Positions 50,955-61,388 of a stretch of 64,000 nt of DNA are shown here, piece by piece. Every line of letters starts with the position of its first letter. The first letter of the stretch is position 1. The stretch is from NCBI GenBank assembly GCA_003094535.1, contig NATV01000116.1:1-64000 (forward strand), read 5' to 3'. A program made the position numbers and the translations under genes. The stretch is from a gamma proteobacterium symbiont of Ctena orbiculata (GTDB lineage: Bacteria > Pseudomonadota > Gammaproteobacteria > Chromatiales > Chromatiaceae). The notes under the pieces were generated by a model. That model saw nothing but the letters and a program-made list of their open reading frames with translations, searched no databases and was not told the origin of the DNA.

Positions 50955-52232
50955 ATGGCAAAGCAGATCCAAGCCATACGCGGGATGAAGGATATCCTGC
51001 CGCAACAGACGCCACTCTGGCAATTTCTGGAGGATCGGGTGCGCTCGGTACTCAGCCGCTACGGCTATGCCGAGATCCGCATGCCCATCGTCGAGATGAC
51101 AGAGCTGTTCAAGCGCTCCATCGGTGAAGTCACCGATATTGTGGAGAAGGAGATGTACACCTTTGCCGACAGAAACGGTGACAGCCTGACGTTGCGGCCG
51201 GAAGGCACCGCCGGTTGCGTGCGCGCAGGACTGGAAAACGGCCTTATCTTCAATCAGACGCAACGGCTTTGGTATCAGGGGCCGATGTTTCGTCACGAGC
51301 GTCCGCAGAAGGGTCGCTACCGCCAGTTTCACCAGATCGGTGTCGAGACCTTCGGCCTGACGGGGCCCGATATCGATCTTGAGCTGATCCTGATCACAGC
51401 CAGAATCTGGCGGGAGTTGGGGCTTAAGGATCTGGAGTTGCAGCTCAACACCCTGGGCACATCGGAGGAGCGTCGACACTACCGCGATCACCTTGTCGAC
51501 TATCTGCGCCAGCGCTTCGACGAACTCGACGAGGATAGCCGGCGCCGGCTGGAGAGCAATCCTTTGCGAATCCTCGACAGCAAGAATCCCCAGCTGGCAG
51601 CGGTGATCAAGGATGCGCCCAGCCTCATGGAGCACTTGGAGGAACAGTCGCTGAGGCACTTCGATCGCCTGCGCCAGGGGCTCGATGAGGCGGGAGTCGA
51701 CTACACGATCAATCCGCGGTTGGTACGGGGCCTCGACTACTATAGCCGGACGGTGTTCGAGTGGGTGACGGATAGCCTGGGTGCCCAAGGCACAGTCTGT
51801 GCCGGTGGACGCTATGATGGATTGGTCGAGCAGCTGGGTGGCAGACCGACACCCGCAGTAGGCTTTGCCATGGGACTGGAACGGTTGGTCGCCATGCTCG
51901 AGAGCCGTGATTTGCAAGAACAACTGGCCACTCCCGATGTCTACCTGGTGATGATGGGGGACCGGGCGTCCCGAGAGGGTGTGTTGCTGGCAGAACGATT
52001 GCGCAACGGGCTGCCCTGGCTGCGCCTGATCGGCCACTGCGGGGGCGGTACATTCAAGAATCAGCTGAAAAAGGCGGACCGCAGCCGGGCAGACTTTGCA
52101 CTGATCCTCGGCGAGGATGAGGTTGCACGCAAAGAGATAGGCCTCAAGCCCCTGCGCGGCAAAGGTGAGCAGCAACAGGTGGCACTGGCGCAATTGGAAG
52201 CCAGGCTTGAGGAAGTGATAATCCGTGGATAA
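50955..52232 (+). CDS. hisS: Histidyl-tRNA synthetase
   Basis: HisS charges tRNA-His. The class II motifs are visible: [14 protein letters not shown] at the N-terminus, [18 protein letters not shown] (motif 2 region), the histidine-specific [15 protein letters not shown] and [13 protein letters not shown], and motif 3 [13 protein letters not shown]. The length of 425 matches E. coli HisS. A near-complementary pair (GTGGAGTAC and GTACTCTTCAC) upstream could form a leader hairpin. Confidence 0.96.
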   Translation: MAKQIQAIRGMKDILPQQTPLWQFLEDRVRSVLSRYGYAEIRMPIVEMTELFKRSIGEVTDIVEKEMYTFADRNGDSLTLRPEGTAGCVRAGLENGLIFNQTQRLWYQGPMFRHERPQKGRYRQFHQIGVETFGLTGPDIDLELILITARIWRELGLKDLELQLNTLGTSEERRHYRDHLVDYLRQRFDELDEDSRRRLESNPLRILDSKNPQLAAVIKDAPSLMEHLEEQSLRHFDRLRQGLDEAGVDYTINPRLVRGLDYYSRTVFEWVTDSLGAQGTVCAGGRYDGLVEQLGGRPTPAVGFAMGLERLVAMLESRDLQEQLATPDVYLVMMGDRASREGVLLAERLRNGLPWLRLIGHCGGGTFKNQLKKADRSRADFALILGEDEVARKEIGLKPLRGKGEQQQVALAQLEARLEEVIIRG

Positions 52233-52305
52233 TCATGAATAGCCGGCACGGCTATCTATCTGCCGGTGTAATTCAGCAAACAGTGAGTTATTGAAGGTAT
52301 ATACA

Positions 52306-52932
52306 ATGAGCGAGTATCAGACCGAAGAAGAACAGGTCGAGGCGATAAAACGCTGGTGGAAAGAGAACGGTACCTCGGTAATTGCCGGTCTGGTCATCGG
52401 ACTGGGTGGTGTCTTCGGCTGGCAGGCCTGGGGGAACTACAAGGACCGGATCGGCGCCGAGGCGGCACTCGCCTTCAATCAATTGGTGGCCGCCGTGGAT
52501 CGGGGGGACGGGGCTTCGGCGGCGAAGCAGGCGGAGCTGATGCGCGATAACTACGACAACAGCAGTTATGGTGTTTTCGCCGCAATGGCCGAGGCGAGAG
52601 TGAAGCTCGAAGCGGGTGATGCCGCCACCGCGATCTCCCGTCTGGAGTGGGCGGTACAGCGTGCGGACAACCCGGCGTTGAAACAATTGGTTCAACTCAA
52701 TCTTGCGAGGATCAAGCTCAATGAGGGAGACCTCGATGGCGCCGAAGAGCTGGTAGGTTCGGAGGCGGGCGGATTCGCGGGCGAGTTTGCGGTAATCCGT
52801 GGCGATATCGCCTTGGCCAGGGGCGACAAGGCTGCAGCTGCGGCTGCCTATACCCAGGCCATGACACTGGAGGTCAGCAACCGCAACCTGTTGCAGATGA
52901 AGCTCGACGATTTGGCGGCGAACACCCCTTGA
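52306..52932 (+). CDS. yfgM: YfgM family membrane-anchored TPR protein
   Basis: YfgM is a small inner-membrane protein with a periplasmic TPR-like domain, associated in E. coli with SecYEG and PpiD. The N-terminus YQTEEEQVEAIKRWWKENG is conserved, followed by one membrane span (SVIAGLVIGLGGVFGWQAW, about residues 23-43) and helical repeats. I use ATG 52306 with AAGG eight bases upstream; the track start at 52291 is TTG. It is followed by bamB after seven bases. Confidence 0.92.
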   Translation: MSEYQTEEEQVEAIKRWWKENGTSVIAGLVIGLGGVFGWQAWGNYKDRIGAEAALAFNQLVAAVDRGDGASAAKQAELMRDNYDNSSYGVFAAMAEARVKLEAGDAATAISRLEWAVQRADNPALKQLVQLNLARIKLNEGDLDGAEELVGSEAGGFAGEFAVIRGDIALARGDKAAAAAAYTQAMTLEVSNRNLLQMKLDDLAANTP

Positions 52933-52939
52933 GGTTGAG

Positions 52940-54097
52940 ATGAAAACCGTAGTTTTCTGGCCCCTGTTGTTACTGCTCGCAGGCTGTAGCGCCTTTAGCG
53001 GCAAGGATAATGCGGATCCACCTTCCGAGCTGATTGAGCTGGAGCCGGAACTGCGAATCGAAGAGGTGTGGGACGCAGGTTTCGAGGATGCGGATGAGGC
53101 GATGCTTAAGCTGGCGCCGGTGATCAGCGAGGGGATTCTCTACGTTGCGGAACCCTCGGGCGAGGTGTTCGCCCTCGATCCCAAGACTGGCGACCGCCGC
53201 TGGTCTGTTGACACCGAGAGCCCGCTGAGCGGCGGTCCGGGGGTTGCCGAAGGTTCGATCGCCCTCGGCACCCTGGAAGCGGAATTGATCCTGTTGAGCA
53301 GCGAGGATGGTGCTGAAAGATGGCGGCGGCGTGTCAGCAGTGAGGTGCTTTCATCGCCGGTGATCAATGACAGGAAGGTGGTTTGTCGCACCACCGATGG
53401 CGGCGTCGCCGTCTACGCCATCGAGAACGGCGAGAAACGTTGGGTCTATGACCGCAGCGTTCCGGTGTTGACCCTGCGGGGCGACAGCTCCCCGATGGTT
53501 AACGATTACCAGGTATTGACCGGGTTTGCCGGCGGTAAGTTGGTCGGTCTCTCATTGGAGAGCGGTTTGGTGAACTGGGAGGCCACAATCTCCACCCCCA
53601 AGGGACGCACGGAGCTGGAACGGGTCGTGGATATCGATGCGGATCCTGTTTTGGTGGAGGGTACGCTCTATGTGAGCTCCTACCAGGGAGACGTCGCCGC
53701 TGTCTCCGAGTCGAGCGGCGTGGTGCTGTGGCGACGCAACATCTCCTCCCATGCCGGGCTCGATGCCAACTGGCGTCAGGTGTTCATTACCGACGATGAG
53801 GACCATGTCTGGTCGCTGGACGCCACCAACGGGGCCACCCTTTGGCAGCAGAAAAAGCTGCACGCACGCAAGCTCTCCGCCCCGGCGATGGTGGACGACA
53901 AGATCGTTGTAGGCGATTTCGACGGCTATCTGCACTGGCTCTCCCAGGAGGATGGTCGCCAGCTCGCCCGCATCAGGGTCAGCGGCGACGCCATTCGCCT
54001 GAAACCGCTGGTGATGGACGATATCGTCTATGTACTGGATGAGGGAGGCAACCTGAACGCCTTGCGTGCCCAGCCGATCGAGACCGAGATCCCCTGA
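52940..54097 (+). CDS. bamB: Outer membrane assembly lipoprotein BamB
   Basis: BamB is a beta-propeller lipoprotein of the BAM complex that inserts outer membrane proteins. The signal peptide ends with the lipobox LAGC (Cys near residue 16). Repeated PQQ-like blades are seen (for example [36 protein letters not shown]). The 385-residue length is close to the E. coli protein (392). It lies between yfgM and der as in E. coli. Confidence 0.95.
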   Translation: MKTVVFWPLLLLLAGCSAFSGKDNADPPSELIELEPELRIEEVWDAGFEDADEAMLKLAPVISEGILYVAEPSGEVFALDPKTGDRRWSVDTESPLSGGPGVAEGSIALGTLEAELILLSSEDGAERWRRRVSSEVLSSPVINDRKVVCRTTDGGVAVYAIENGEKRWVYDRSVPVLTLRGDSSPMVNDYQVLTGFAGGKLVGLSLESGLVNWEATISTPKGRTELERVVDIDADPVLVEGTLYVSSYQGDVAAVSESSGVVLWRRNISSHAGLDANWRQVFITDDEDHVWSLDATNGATLWQQKKLHARKLSAPAMVDDKIVVGDFDGYLHWLSQEDGRQLARIRVSGDAIRLKPLVMDDIVYVLDEGGNLNALRAQPIETEIP

Positions 54098-54098
54098 C

Positions 54099-55490
54099 AT
54101 GCTGCCGGTGATCGCCCTGGTCGGACGTCCCAACGTGGGTAAGTCGACCCTCTTCAACCGCTTGACTCGCAGCCGGGATGCCCTGGTGGCAGACCAGCCC
54201 GGTCTCACCCGGGATCGTAAATACGGCACCGGAAAACTGGGCAGACACCCTTATGTGGTGGTGGATACGGGAGGGATCAGCGGTGATCAGATCGGCATCG
54301 ATCAGCTGATGGAACAGCAGGTGATGCAGGCGATCGGCGAGGCCGACCACATCCTCTTTCTCCTCGATGCCAGGGAGGGTTGCACCGCGGGCGACGAGGC
54401 GATCGCCCAGCAGCTGCGGCGCAGCGGAAAACCGGTCACCCTCGCGGTCAACAAGAGCGAGGGGATCGAGGGCGATCTTGCCGCCAGCGACTTCTACCGG
54501 CTCGGTTTCAATCAGCTGCATACCATCGCCGCGGTGCATGGTCGCGGTGTGCGCGGCCTGATCGACGAGGTGCTGGACTCCCTGCCACCGGTGGAGCGGG
54601 GCTTGCCCGCGGAGGAGGGGGGAATTCACATCGCGGTGGTCGGCCGTCCCAATGTGGGTAAATCGACCCTGGTGAACCGGATGCTGGGCGAAGAGCGCGT
54701 GGTCGCCTACGATCAACCGGGTACGACGCGGGACAGCATCTACATTCCCTTCAGCCGCAACGACCGCCGCTACACATTGATCGATACAGCGGGGGTGAGA
54801 CGCCGCTCGCGCATCCGCGAGGCGATCGAGAAGTTCAGCATCATCAAGACGCTGCAGGCAATAGAAGAGGCCAATGTGGTGCTGATGCTGGTGGATGCGC
54901 GCCAGGGGATAGGCGAGCAGGATGCCACACTGGCGGGGCATGTGCTCGACAGCGGCAGGGCGTTGATCCTGGTGATCAACAAGTGGGATGGCTTGAGCGA
55001 AGAGCAGCGGGAAGGGGTCAAGAGCGAGATCGAGCGCAAACTGCCGTTTCTCAATTTCGCCCGCCATCACTACATCTCGGCACTGCACGGCTCCGGGGTG
55101 GGGGATCTCTTCGAACTGGTCGGGAAGGTCTATCTCAATGCCATGCGCGACCTGCCGACACCGGAACTGACACGCCTGCTCGAGGCCCTGGTGGAGGAGC
55201 ACCAGCCACCCCAGGTGCGCGGCCGCAGGATCAAGCTGCGCTATGCCCACCAGGGGGGAAAGAATCCGCCCATCATCGTTATCCACGGCAACCAGACGGA
55301 ACAGGTGCCGGACAGCTATAAACGCTATCTCGTCGGCCGCTTCCGCAAGGCGCTGAGGCTAGATGGCACACCCATCCGAATAGAGTTTCGTTCCGGCGAC
55401 AACCCCTACCAGGGAAAGCAGAACAGACTCACCAAGCGCCAGATCCAGAAGCGTCAGCGATTGAAGCAGTTCGTAACGCGGAAACGATGA
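54099..55490 (+). CDS. der: Ribosome-associated GTPase Der (EngA)
   Basis: Der is an essential GTPase in 50S subunit maturation. Two G domains are visible, each with a [10 protein letters not shown]-loop (near residues 8 and 184), with matching DTGG/DTAG and NKSE/NKWD motifs, followed by the C-terminal KH-like domain ([11 protein letters not shown]). I use ATG 54099, one base after the bamB stop; the track start is inside bamB. The length is 463. Its end overlaps the next gene by ATGA. Confidence 0.96.
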   Translation: MLPVIALVGRPNVGKSTLFNRLTRSRDALVADQPGLTRDRKYGTGKLGRHPYVVVDTGGISGDQIGIDQLMEQQVMQAIGEADHILFLLDAREGCTAGDEAIAQQLRRSGKPVTLAVNKSEGIEGDLAASDFYRLGFNQLHTIAAVHGRGVRGLIDEVLDSLPPVERGLPAEEGGIHIAVVGRPNVGKSTLVNRMLGEERVVAYDQPGTTRDSIYIPFSRNDRRYTLIDTAGVRRRSRIREAIEKFSIIKTLQAIEEANVVLMLVDARQGIGEQDATLAGHVLDSGRALILVINKWDGLSEEQREGVKSEIERKLPFLNFARHHYISALHGSGVGDLFELVGKVYLNAMRDLPTPELTRLLEALVEEHQPPQVRGRRIKLRYAHQGGKNPPIIVIHGNQTEQVPDSYKRYLVGRFRKALRLDGTPIRIEFRSGDNPYQGKQNRLTKRQIQKRQRLKQFVTRKR

Positions 55491-56779
55491 AGGCGAAACC
55501 CCTGGCCTACGCGGAGAAGCTGGAGACCCTGCTGAAGCGGTCGGGTATCGACCGACTCGAGTACGGACAACAGCAGTTTCTCCGCCAGCAGTGCCTCGAC
55601 TACCGCTTCACTCAGCAGGAGCTGCAACAGCTGAGTGATATCGCTGTCGATCTGGCGATGTGGGGAGAGCGGCCGCTGGACCAGGTCTGGCCGGATGCGG
55701 AATCCGGTAATCTCAATCCCAAGCAACGGCGCCAACGGCTCCTCGGGCGTCTGTCTGCTCATTGGCGGCAGCTGAAACAGAGGCCCAAGCGGTATCCCCG
55801 CTTGCCGCCGAAGGTGACGCAAGATCGACAGCGCATCAAGCACGTTGAAGTCGATAAGGAGAGGCTCGCCCTTGGGCCCTGCCCGGTGGCATCCCCCCGA
55901 ACCCGCTGCTGCAACCTGATGACCCTGGACGCGGTGGAGAACTGCGGTTTCGATTGCAGCTACTGCAGCATCCAGTCCTTCTATCATGGCGACGAGGTCC
56001 GTTTCGACAGGGATTTTGCCTCCAAGCTCGCCCGCCTCGAACTCGATCCGCAACGCAGCTACCACATCGGAACGGGTCAATCATCCGACTCCCTGATGTG
56101 GGGCAATCGAGGGGACGTACTGGATGCCCTCCTCGAATTTGCCTGGCGCAATCCAAACGTGATCCTGGAACTGAAGAGTAAATCGAAGAACGTCAGCCAC
56201 CTGATGAAGTCGGAATTGCCTCCCAACCTGATCGCTACCTGGTCGCTCAACACGCCGACGCTGATCGCCCATGAGGAGCATCTCACCGCTCCCTTGGAAG
56301 AGCGTCTGCAGGCGGCCCGTCGGCTGGCGGACCGGGGGGTGTTGGTGGGCTTTCATCTCCATCCCATGATCCACTATGCCGAATGGCAGGAGGAGTATGG
56401 CGCCATGCTGCAGAGCGTCCTGCACAGCTTCTCCGCGGAGGAAGTGGTCATGGTCTCCCTGGGTACGCTTACCTATATTAAACCGGTAATCAAGCAGCTG
56501 CGGGAGCGCAAGGGATTTCGCAGTAAGATTCTGCAGATGCCGATGGTGGAGAGCGATGGTAAGCTCACCTATCCCCGGGAGATCAAGGAACAGATGTTCA
56601 GCTTCGCCTATCAATCGTTGCAGCCCTGGCATGAGGATGTCTTTTTCTATCTCTGCATGGAGAATCAGCGTCTCTGGCGGCCGGTGTTCGGCTATGAGTA
56701 TGCCTCGAATCAGGACTTCGAAGCGGCGATGAAGCAGGCCTATCTAGACAAGATCGCTGCAAACGGGAACGCCCGGTGA
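55487..56779 (+). CDS. SPL-family radical SAM protein (spore photoproduct lyase-like)
   Basis: The 430-residue protein carries a radical SAM cluster motif, [10 protein letters not shown], at Cys153, Cys157 and Cys160, in a sequence context ([22 protein letters not shown]) that resembles the spore photoproduct lyase family. Members in non-sporulating Gram-negative bacteria are often called DNA photolyase-like, but whether they repair DNA is not settled to my knowledge. The N-terminal 130 residues are basic and helical. It overlaps der by ATGA and the following symporter by GTGA, so all three are likely cotranslated. Confidence 0.82.
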   Translation: MKAKPLAYAEKLETLLKRSGIDRLEYGQQQFLRQQCLDYRFTQQELQQLSDIAVDLAMWGERPLDQVWPDAESGNLNPKQRRQRLLGRLSAHWRQLKQRPKRYPRLPPKVTQDRQRIKHVEVDKERLALGPCPVASPRTRCCNLMTLDAVENCGFDCSYCSIQSFYHGDEVRFDRDFASKLARLELDPQRSYHIGTGQSSDSLMWGNRGDVLDALLEFAWRNPNVILELKSKSKNVSHLMKSELPPNLIATWSLNTPTLIAHEEHLTAPLEERLQAARRLADRGVLVGFHLHPMIHYAEWQEEYGAMLQSVLHSFSAEEVVMVSLGTLTYIKPVIKQLRERKGFRSKILQMPMVESDGKLTYPREIKEQMFSFAYQSLQPWHEDVFFYLCMENQRLWRPVFGYEYASNQDFEAAMKQAYLDKIAANGNAR

Positions 56780-58224
56780 GCGCTGACCAGCTGTTGGTGG
56801 GGTTGAGCTTCTTCTGCTATCTGCTGACAGTGCTCGGCATCGGCATCGTCGCCTGGCGGCGAACCAGGAATCTATCCGACTTCGTTTTAGGCGGCAGAAG
56901 TTTGGGGAGCTGGGTTACCGCGTTCAGTGCCAGTGCCTCCGATATGAGCGGCTGGCTGCTGCTGGGGCTGCCGGGCTACGCCTATGTTGCGGGTCTTGAA
57001 TCGTTCTGGCTCGCACTGGGCCTGCTGATCGGTACCTGGCTCAACTGGCGTCTGGTGGCGGCGCGACTGCGCACTGCCTCCGAGGCGGCGGGGAATGCGC
57101 TCACACTGCCCGAATATCTCGCCAACCGCTTCGAGGATTCCAGTGGCCTGATCCGTCTATCCTCATCCTTATTCGTCCTCCTCTTCTTTCTTTTCTATAC
57201 CAGTTCGGGCTTGGTTGCGGGCGGCAAGTTGTTCGAGTCGGTGTTCGGACTGCCCTATTTTTGGGCGGTCGCCTCGGGTGCCTCCATCATTATTCTCTAT
57301 ACTGCATTCGGCGGCTTTCTCGCCGTCTCATGGACCGATCTTTTTCAAGGTCTGCTGATGCTGTTGGCGCTGGTGGCCATACCCCTCTATGCGCTGCCAG
57401 AGCTGGGCGGTGTCGATGGCTTTGTGTCGACAATGGGCAGTGTCAATAGGGAGCTGCTCAATCCGCTGACCAGCAGTCAGGGGGAGCCGCTCGGTTTGAT
57501 CGCCATCGTCTCACTGATGGCTTGGGGGCTGGGTTATTTCGGACAACCGCATATCCTGGCACGCTTCCAGGCAATTAAAGCGAGCGGGTTCGTGCCCAAG
57601 GCGGAGCGGATTGCCGTGAGCTGGGTCTTCATCTCCCTCACCGCCGCCTGCCTGGTGGGCCTGATGGGCGTTCCCCTATTCGAAGCCCCGCTGGAGGATG
57701 CGGAGACGGTCTTCATCCGCCTCGTCGAGCTGCTCTTCCACCCCCTGGTGGCCGGGATCTGTCTGGCCGCTATTCTGGCGGCCATCATGAGTACCGCCGA
57801 CTCCCAGCTATTGGTCTCCTCCAGCACCTTTACCGGTGACCTCTATCGCCTGTTGCTGCGTCAACAGGCGAGCGAGGCGGAGTTGGTGATAGTGGGTCGC
57901 CTGGCGGTGCTGTCTATTGCCTTGGTCGCCTTTCTTCTGGCACTGGATCGTGAGAGCAAGGTGCTCGACCTGGTCTCCTACGCCTGGGCAGGATTTGGTG
58001 CCGCCTTCGGTCCGGCGGTGTTGCTCTCCCTCTACTGGAACGGGATGAATCGTTGGGGGGCGTTGGCCGGGATTATCAGCGGAGGATTGACCGTGGTGAT
58101 CTGGAAGCCGCTGCAGGGCGGCATCTTCGACCTCTATGAAATCATCCCCGGCTTTCTCATCTCACTCCTGATGATCCTGCTGGTCAGCCGCGTAACCGCC
58201 GCCAGACAGGGCAGCGCAGGGTAG
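56776..58224 (+). CDS. putP: Sodium:solute symporter, PutP-type
   Basis: This polytopic membrane protein (about 13 hydrophobic segments, 482 residues) belongs to the SSS family. The VLGGRSLGSWVTAFSASASDMSGWLLLGLPG segment and ISVLMAWGLGYFGQPHILARF-type loop (here SLMAWGLGYFGQPHILARFQAI) are those of Na+/proline symporter PutP. The start is GTG 56776, overlapping the radical SAM gene. Proline is the probable substrate, supported only by similarity. No putA is in the window. Confidence 0.88.
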   Translation: MSADQLLVGLSFFCYLLTVLGIGIVAWRRTRNLSDFVLGGRSLGSWVTAFSASASDMSGWLLLGLPGYAYVAGLESFWLALGLLIGTWLNWRLVAARLRTASEAAGNALTLPEYLANRFEDSSGLIRLSSSLFVLLFFLFYTSSGLVAGGKLFESVFGLPYFWAVASGASIIILYTAFGGFLAVSWTDLFQGLLMLLALVAIPLYALPELGGVDGFVSTMGSVNRELLNPLTSSQGEPLGLIAIVSLMAWGLGYFGQPHILARFQAIKASGFVPKAERIAVSWVFISLTAACLVGLMGVPLFEAPLEDAETVFIRLVELLFHPLVAGICLAAILAAIMSTADSQLLVSSSTFTGDLYRLLLRQQASEAELVIVGRLAVLSIALVAFLLALDRESKVLDLVSYAWAGFGAAFGPAVLLSLYWNGMNRWGALAGIISGGLTVVIWKPLQGGIFDLYEIIPGFLISLLMILLVSRVTAARQGSAG

Positions 58225-58520
58225 CTGTGCAGACCGGTACCTCCGCGCAGCTTGAGAATCGCTTTCAGGACGCCCGGGCAAGGTTCCATGGCTAGTCCAC
58301 CAGCCAATTGATCCTCCTGCTTTCAGCAAGATCAGAAGGTCCGTTTCGGCTGCCTGGGCCGGCAGTAAAAATGAACATCATTTAATAAAACATTGTTACA
58401 TATAGGAATCTTGTGCATGAGATCACTGTGTGAGCTGTGGGATAGTGTGATAGTGAGCACTTAGGTTCAACGGATGGACAGATCCAACAATGGAATGTAG
58501 ACAAGTAATCAGGAGTGATT
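58225..58520. other. Gap between putP and the TetR gene
   Basis: This 296-base stretch is GC-rich in its first half and AT-rich later. No ORF or RNA was recognised. A perfect 13-bp palindrome, AATGAACATCATT (58370-58382), lies about 140 bases before the TetR gene. Confidence 0.5.
58370..58382. promoter_or_regulatory. Candidate TetR-type operator
   Basis: AATGA-ACA-TCATT is a perfect dyad in the region upstream of the TetR-family gene. Autoregulation through such a dyad is common, but this is inferred only from position. Confidence 0.25.
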
Positions 58521-59174
58521 ATGGGAAGAAGGGGTGAACACAGCAAATCGGAAATTGAGTGTATGGCCCTCGAGGCAGCGGAAGCCATCATCGAAGGCGA
58601 GGGTTTTGATGCACTCTCCGCGCGCAAGGTGGCTTCAGCCATCGGTTATACGGTCGGCAGTCTCTATTTCGTATTCAGAAATCTCGACGAACTGATACAG
58701 CGGATCAATGGGCGTACCCTTGACCAACTCTATGCCGGCCTGATCGAGGCGCTCTCGGACTGTCGGCATCCGCAGCAGTGCATCTATGCCCTGGGCGGCG
58801 GCTATCTGGCGTTCGCAGCCCGGCATCCGCATCGCTGGCGTATGATATTTGAACAGCAGCCAAGGGATGACAATCTCTCCATCGAAATCTACCAGGAGAA
58901 GATGGATCGGCTCTATGAATTGATGGAAATACAGCTGAAGGCGCTAGCAGCCTGTCCCGAGGAAGAGGTCTTCATTGCCACCAGGGCGCTCTGGAGCGGA
59001 CTACAGGGTGTCGCCTCAATGACCATAGGCCGAAAACCCGATCGCGAGGAAGAGCAGTGGGCGCAGAAGCTATCCAGGCATCTCATCGGCCACTATCTCG
59101 CCGGTCTAGGCACGACACAATTCAACAGCAGGGTCAATCAGTCCGTCGGTCGGCTCATCGACTGCCCGAAATGA
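58521..59174 (+). CDS. TetR/AcrR family transcriptional regulator
   Basis: The N-terminal helix-turn-helix (about residues 12-55, with LSARKVASAIGYTVGSLYFVFRNLDELI) is that of TetR regulators, and the ligand domain (AFAARHPHRWRMIFEQQ) is of the WHG type. The 217-residue length is normal. A perfect AGGAG precedes ATG 58521; the track start at 58515 is a GTG overlapping that site. No divergent target gene is present, so the regulon cannot be deduced. Confidence 0.88.
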   Translation: MGRRGEHSKSEIECMALEAAEAIIEGEGFDALSARKVASAIGYTVGSLYFVFRNLDELIQRINGRTLDQLYAGLIEALSDCRHPQQCIYALGGGYLAFAARHPHRWRMIFEQQPRDDNLSIEIYQEKMDRLYELMEIQLKALAACPEEEVFIATRALWSGLQGVASMTIGRKPDREEEQWAQKLSRHLIGHYLAGLGTTQFNSRVNQSVGRLIDCPK

Positions 59175-59260
59175 ACAGCATCAGGGGTCGGGTCTGAATT
59201 TATCTCATGCCCGAATTCACGCCCGGCCCGTTCCTCTCGGATTAAAACCCACTAAAATAC

Positions 59261-59291
59261 TTGGTATCTAGTCGCGATTTTCGTGTAGAAT
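59261..59291 (+). promoter_or_regulatory. Candidate promoter for mrp
   Basis: TTGGTA and TAGAAT are separated by 19 bases, ahead of the mrp ribosome site. The spacing is long. A small dyad (CGGAC/GTCCG) lies in the leader. Confidence 0.3.
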
Positions 59292-59357
59292 CCTCCGCCA
59301 TGATTTTTCAGTAAATATGACGGACCCTCAATCTGTCCGCAGCAGGAGTAACTGACG

Positions 59358-60449
59358 ATGTCTGACCTGACACAAGATTCTGTAAATGAAGCCATCAAGG
59401 GGTATGTGGAACCACACCTCGAGAAAGACCTGGTAACCGCCAAGGCGATCAAAACCATCGGCATCGAGGGTGGCAAGGTGAGCGTGTCGGTTGAGCTGGG
59501 TTTTCCAGCCAAGGGCTGTATGGGTGATATTTCAGCAGCCATACAGGAGAAGGTGCGGACGCTGCCGGGCGTGGAGAACGTCGAGGTCGATATCAGCTCC
59601 AAGATCGTTGCCCATTCAGTACAGAAATCGCTCAAACCGATCGACAACATCAAGAACATCATCGCCGTTGCTTCCGGTAAAGGCGGTGTCGGCAAATCCA
59701 CCACGGCGGTCAACCTTGCCCTTGCCCTGGCGGAAGAGGGGGCCAAGGTCGGGGTTCTCGATGCGGATATCTATGGACCCTCTCAGCCACGCATGCTAGG
59801 GATCCAGGGTAAGCCGGAGTCGAAGGATGGCAAGACCCTCGAGCCGATGGAGGGCTATGGCATGCAGGCGATGTCGATCGGCTTTCTGATCGATGAAGAG
59901 ACGCCGATGATCTGGCGCGGCCCGATGGTAACCCAGGCGCTGGAGCAGCTGCTGAACGATACCAACTGGGATGGGCTCGACTACCTGGTGGTGGATCTGC
60001 CCCCGGGAACGGGCGACACCCAGCTGACCCTGGCGCAGAAGGTCCCGGTCTCCGGCGCGGTTATCGTCACCACCCCGCAGGATATTGCCCTGCTGGATGC
60101 GCGCAAGGGACTCAAGATGTTTGAGAAGGTTGAGGTGCCGGTGCTGGGTATAGTGGAAAACATGAGCATCCATATCTGCTCGAAATGCGGCCACGAGGAG
60201 CACATTTTCGGTCAGGGCGGCGGTTCATCCATGGCTGCCCAGTACAGCGTCGATCTGCTTGGTGCGCTGCCCCTCGATATCCGGATCCGTGAGGAGACCG
60301 ATGGCGGCAAGCCGACCGTCGTCGCCGAACCCGAATCCCGCATATCGCAGATCTATCGCGAGATTGCCCGTAAGACCGCCGCCAAACTCTCGTTGCAGGC
60401 CAAGGATTATGCGGCCAAGTTCCCGAATATCGTGATTCAGAACAATTGA
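59358..60449 (+). CDS. apbC: Iron-sulfur cluster carrier ATPase Mrp/ApbC
   Basis: ApbC is a cytoplasmic P-loop ATPase that carries Fe-S clusters to apoproteins. An N-terminal MIP18-type domain (residues 1-90) precedes the ATPase, whose deviant Walker A motif ASGKGGVGKST is near residue 110. The C-terminal CSKCGHEE provides the CxxC that binds a cluster between subunits. The 363-residue length fits. GCAGGAG precedes ATG 59358. It is convergent with rnt. Confidence 0.94.
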   Translation: MSDLTQDSVNEAIKGYVEPHLEKDLVTAKAIKTIGIEGGKVSVSVELGFPAKGCMGDISAAIQEKVRTLPGVENVEVDISSKIVAHSVQKSLKPIDNIKNIIAVASGKGGVGKSTTAVNLALALAEEGAKVGVLDADIYGPSQPRMLGIQGKPESKDGKTLEPMEGYGMQAMSIGFLIDEETPMIWRGPMVTQALEQLLNDTNWDGLDYLVVDLPPGTGDTQLTLAQKVPVSGAVIVTTPQDIALLDARKGLKMFEKVEVPVLGIVENMSIHICSKCGHEEHIFGQGGGSSMAAQYSVDLLGALPLDIRIREETDGGKPTVVAEPESRISQIYREIARKTAAKLSLQAKDYAAKFPNIVIQNN

Positions 60450-60477
60450 CGGCGTTGGTTGCAGGTTGTCGTCTTAC

Positions 60478-61119
60478 TCAATCCTTTATCCAGGGGCTAT
60501 CCGGCGATAGCGCCTGCCATCTGTTTATGACGCCGCAGAAAAGTTCTGCGGTACGCTGGGTGTCGTAGATTGCCGAATGTGCCTCACTGCTGTCCCAGTC
60601 GAGACCGGCGGCCTTTGCCGCCTTGGCGAGCACGGTTTGGCCGTAGGCCATGCCCGCCAGGGTGACGGTGTCGAAGGTGCTGAAGGGATGGAAAGGGTTG
60701 CGCTTGATGCCCGTTCTTTCGACGGCGGCATTGAGGAAGCCCAGATCGAAAAAGGCATTGTGGCCTACCAGGATCGCCCGTTTACACCCGCTTGCCTTGA
60801 CCGCCTTGCGGATGGGGGCAAACAGCTGCCGCAGGGCCTCCTTCTCAGGCAGCGCGTCGCGAAACGGGTGCTGCGGATCGATGCCGTTGAATTCAAGTGC
60901 CTTTGGGTCGATATTGGCACCCTCGAAGGGAATCAGGTGGTAGGCATGGGTCTCGGCAGGATAGAGCATGCCCGCCTGATCGATGGCGATGGTGGTTGCT
61001 GCAATCTCAAGCAGGGCATCCTTGGCGGCATCGAATCCACCCGTCTCAACGTCGACAACCACAGGCAGATAGCCGCGAAATCTTTCTCCCATTACGCTGT
61101 TGTAGGTGATCTCACTCAT
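60478..61119 (-). CDS. rnt: Ribonuclease T
   Basis: RNase T is a DEDDh 3' exonuclease that trims tRNA and stable RNA ends. The catalytic residues appear in [20 protein letters not shown] and [14 protein letters not shown]. The start [14 protein letters not shown] after a short leader matches known RNase T proteins, and the length is 213. The gene is monocistronic on the minus strand. Confidence 0.95.
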   Translation of the reverse strand: MSEITYNSVMGERFRGYLPVVVDVETGGFDAAKDALLEIAATTIAIDQAGMLYPAETHAYHLIPFEGANIDPKALEFNGIDPQHPFRDALPEKEALRQLFAPIRKAVKASGCKRAILVGHNAFFDLGFLNAAVERTGIKRNPFHPFSTFDTVTLAGMAYGQTVLAKAAKAAGLDWDSSEAHSAIYDTQRTAELFCGVINRWQALSPDSPWIKD

Positions 61120-61388
61120 CGACGCTAGGATAAAGAAAGGTGTTCTGTTTTACGACTCTTTTTAGGCGGTTCCCGGGCATGCGGATTGCCGGTTTGATTG
61201 ATTAAATTCTATTCAAAATCGGATATCGATGGTGTTTCGGGACAAAATCATGCAAGTTTGACTATTTTCATTTCACCTGCGGCCGATCAGGCTGATATGA
61301 TGTCGTCCTTAACTGTTCCTTAAGTAAAGAAGAAGAGGTCCTGGTTAATCGATGCTCTCAAGTGAGCAGCTGTTAATCGGTCCGATCA
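61120..61388. other. Divergent rnt-mlaA intergenic region
   Basis: This 269-base region must contain both promoters. AT-rich tracts are visible, but no well-spaced hexamer pair stands out. A 19-codon ORF (61352-61411) begins here and overlaps the mlaA start. Confidence 0.4.
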
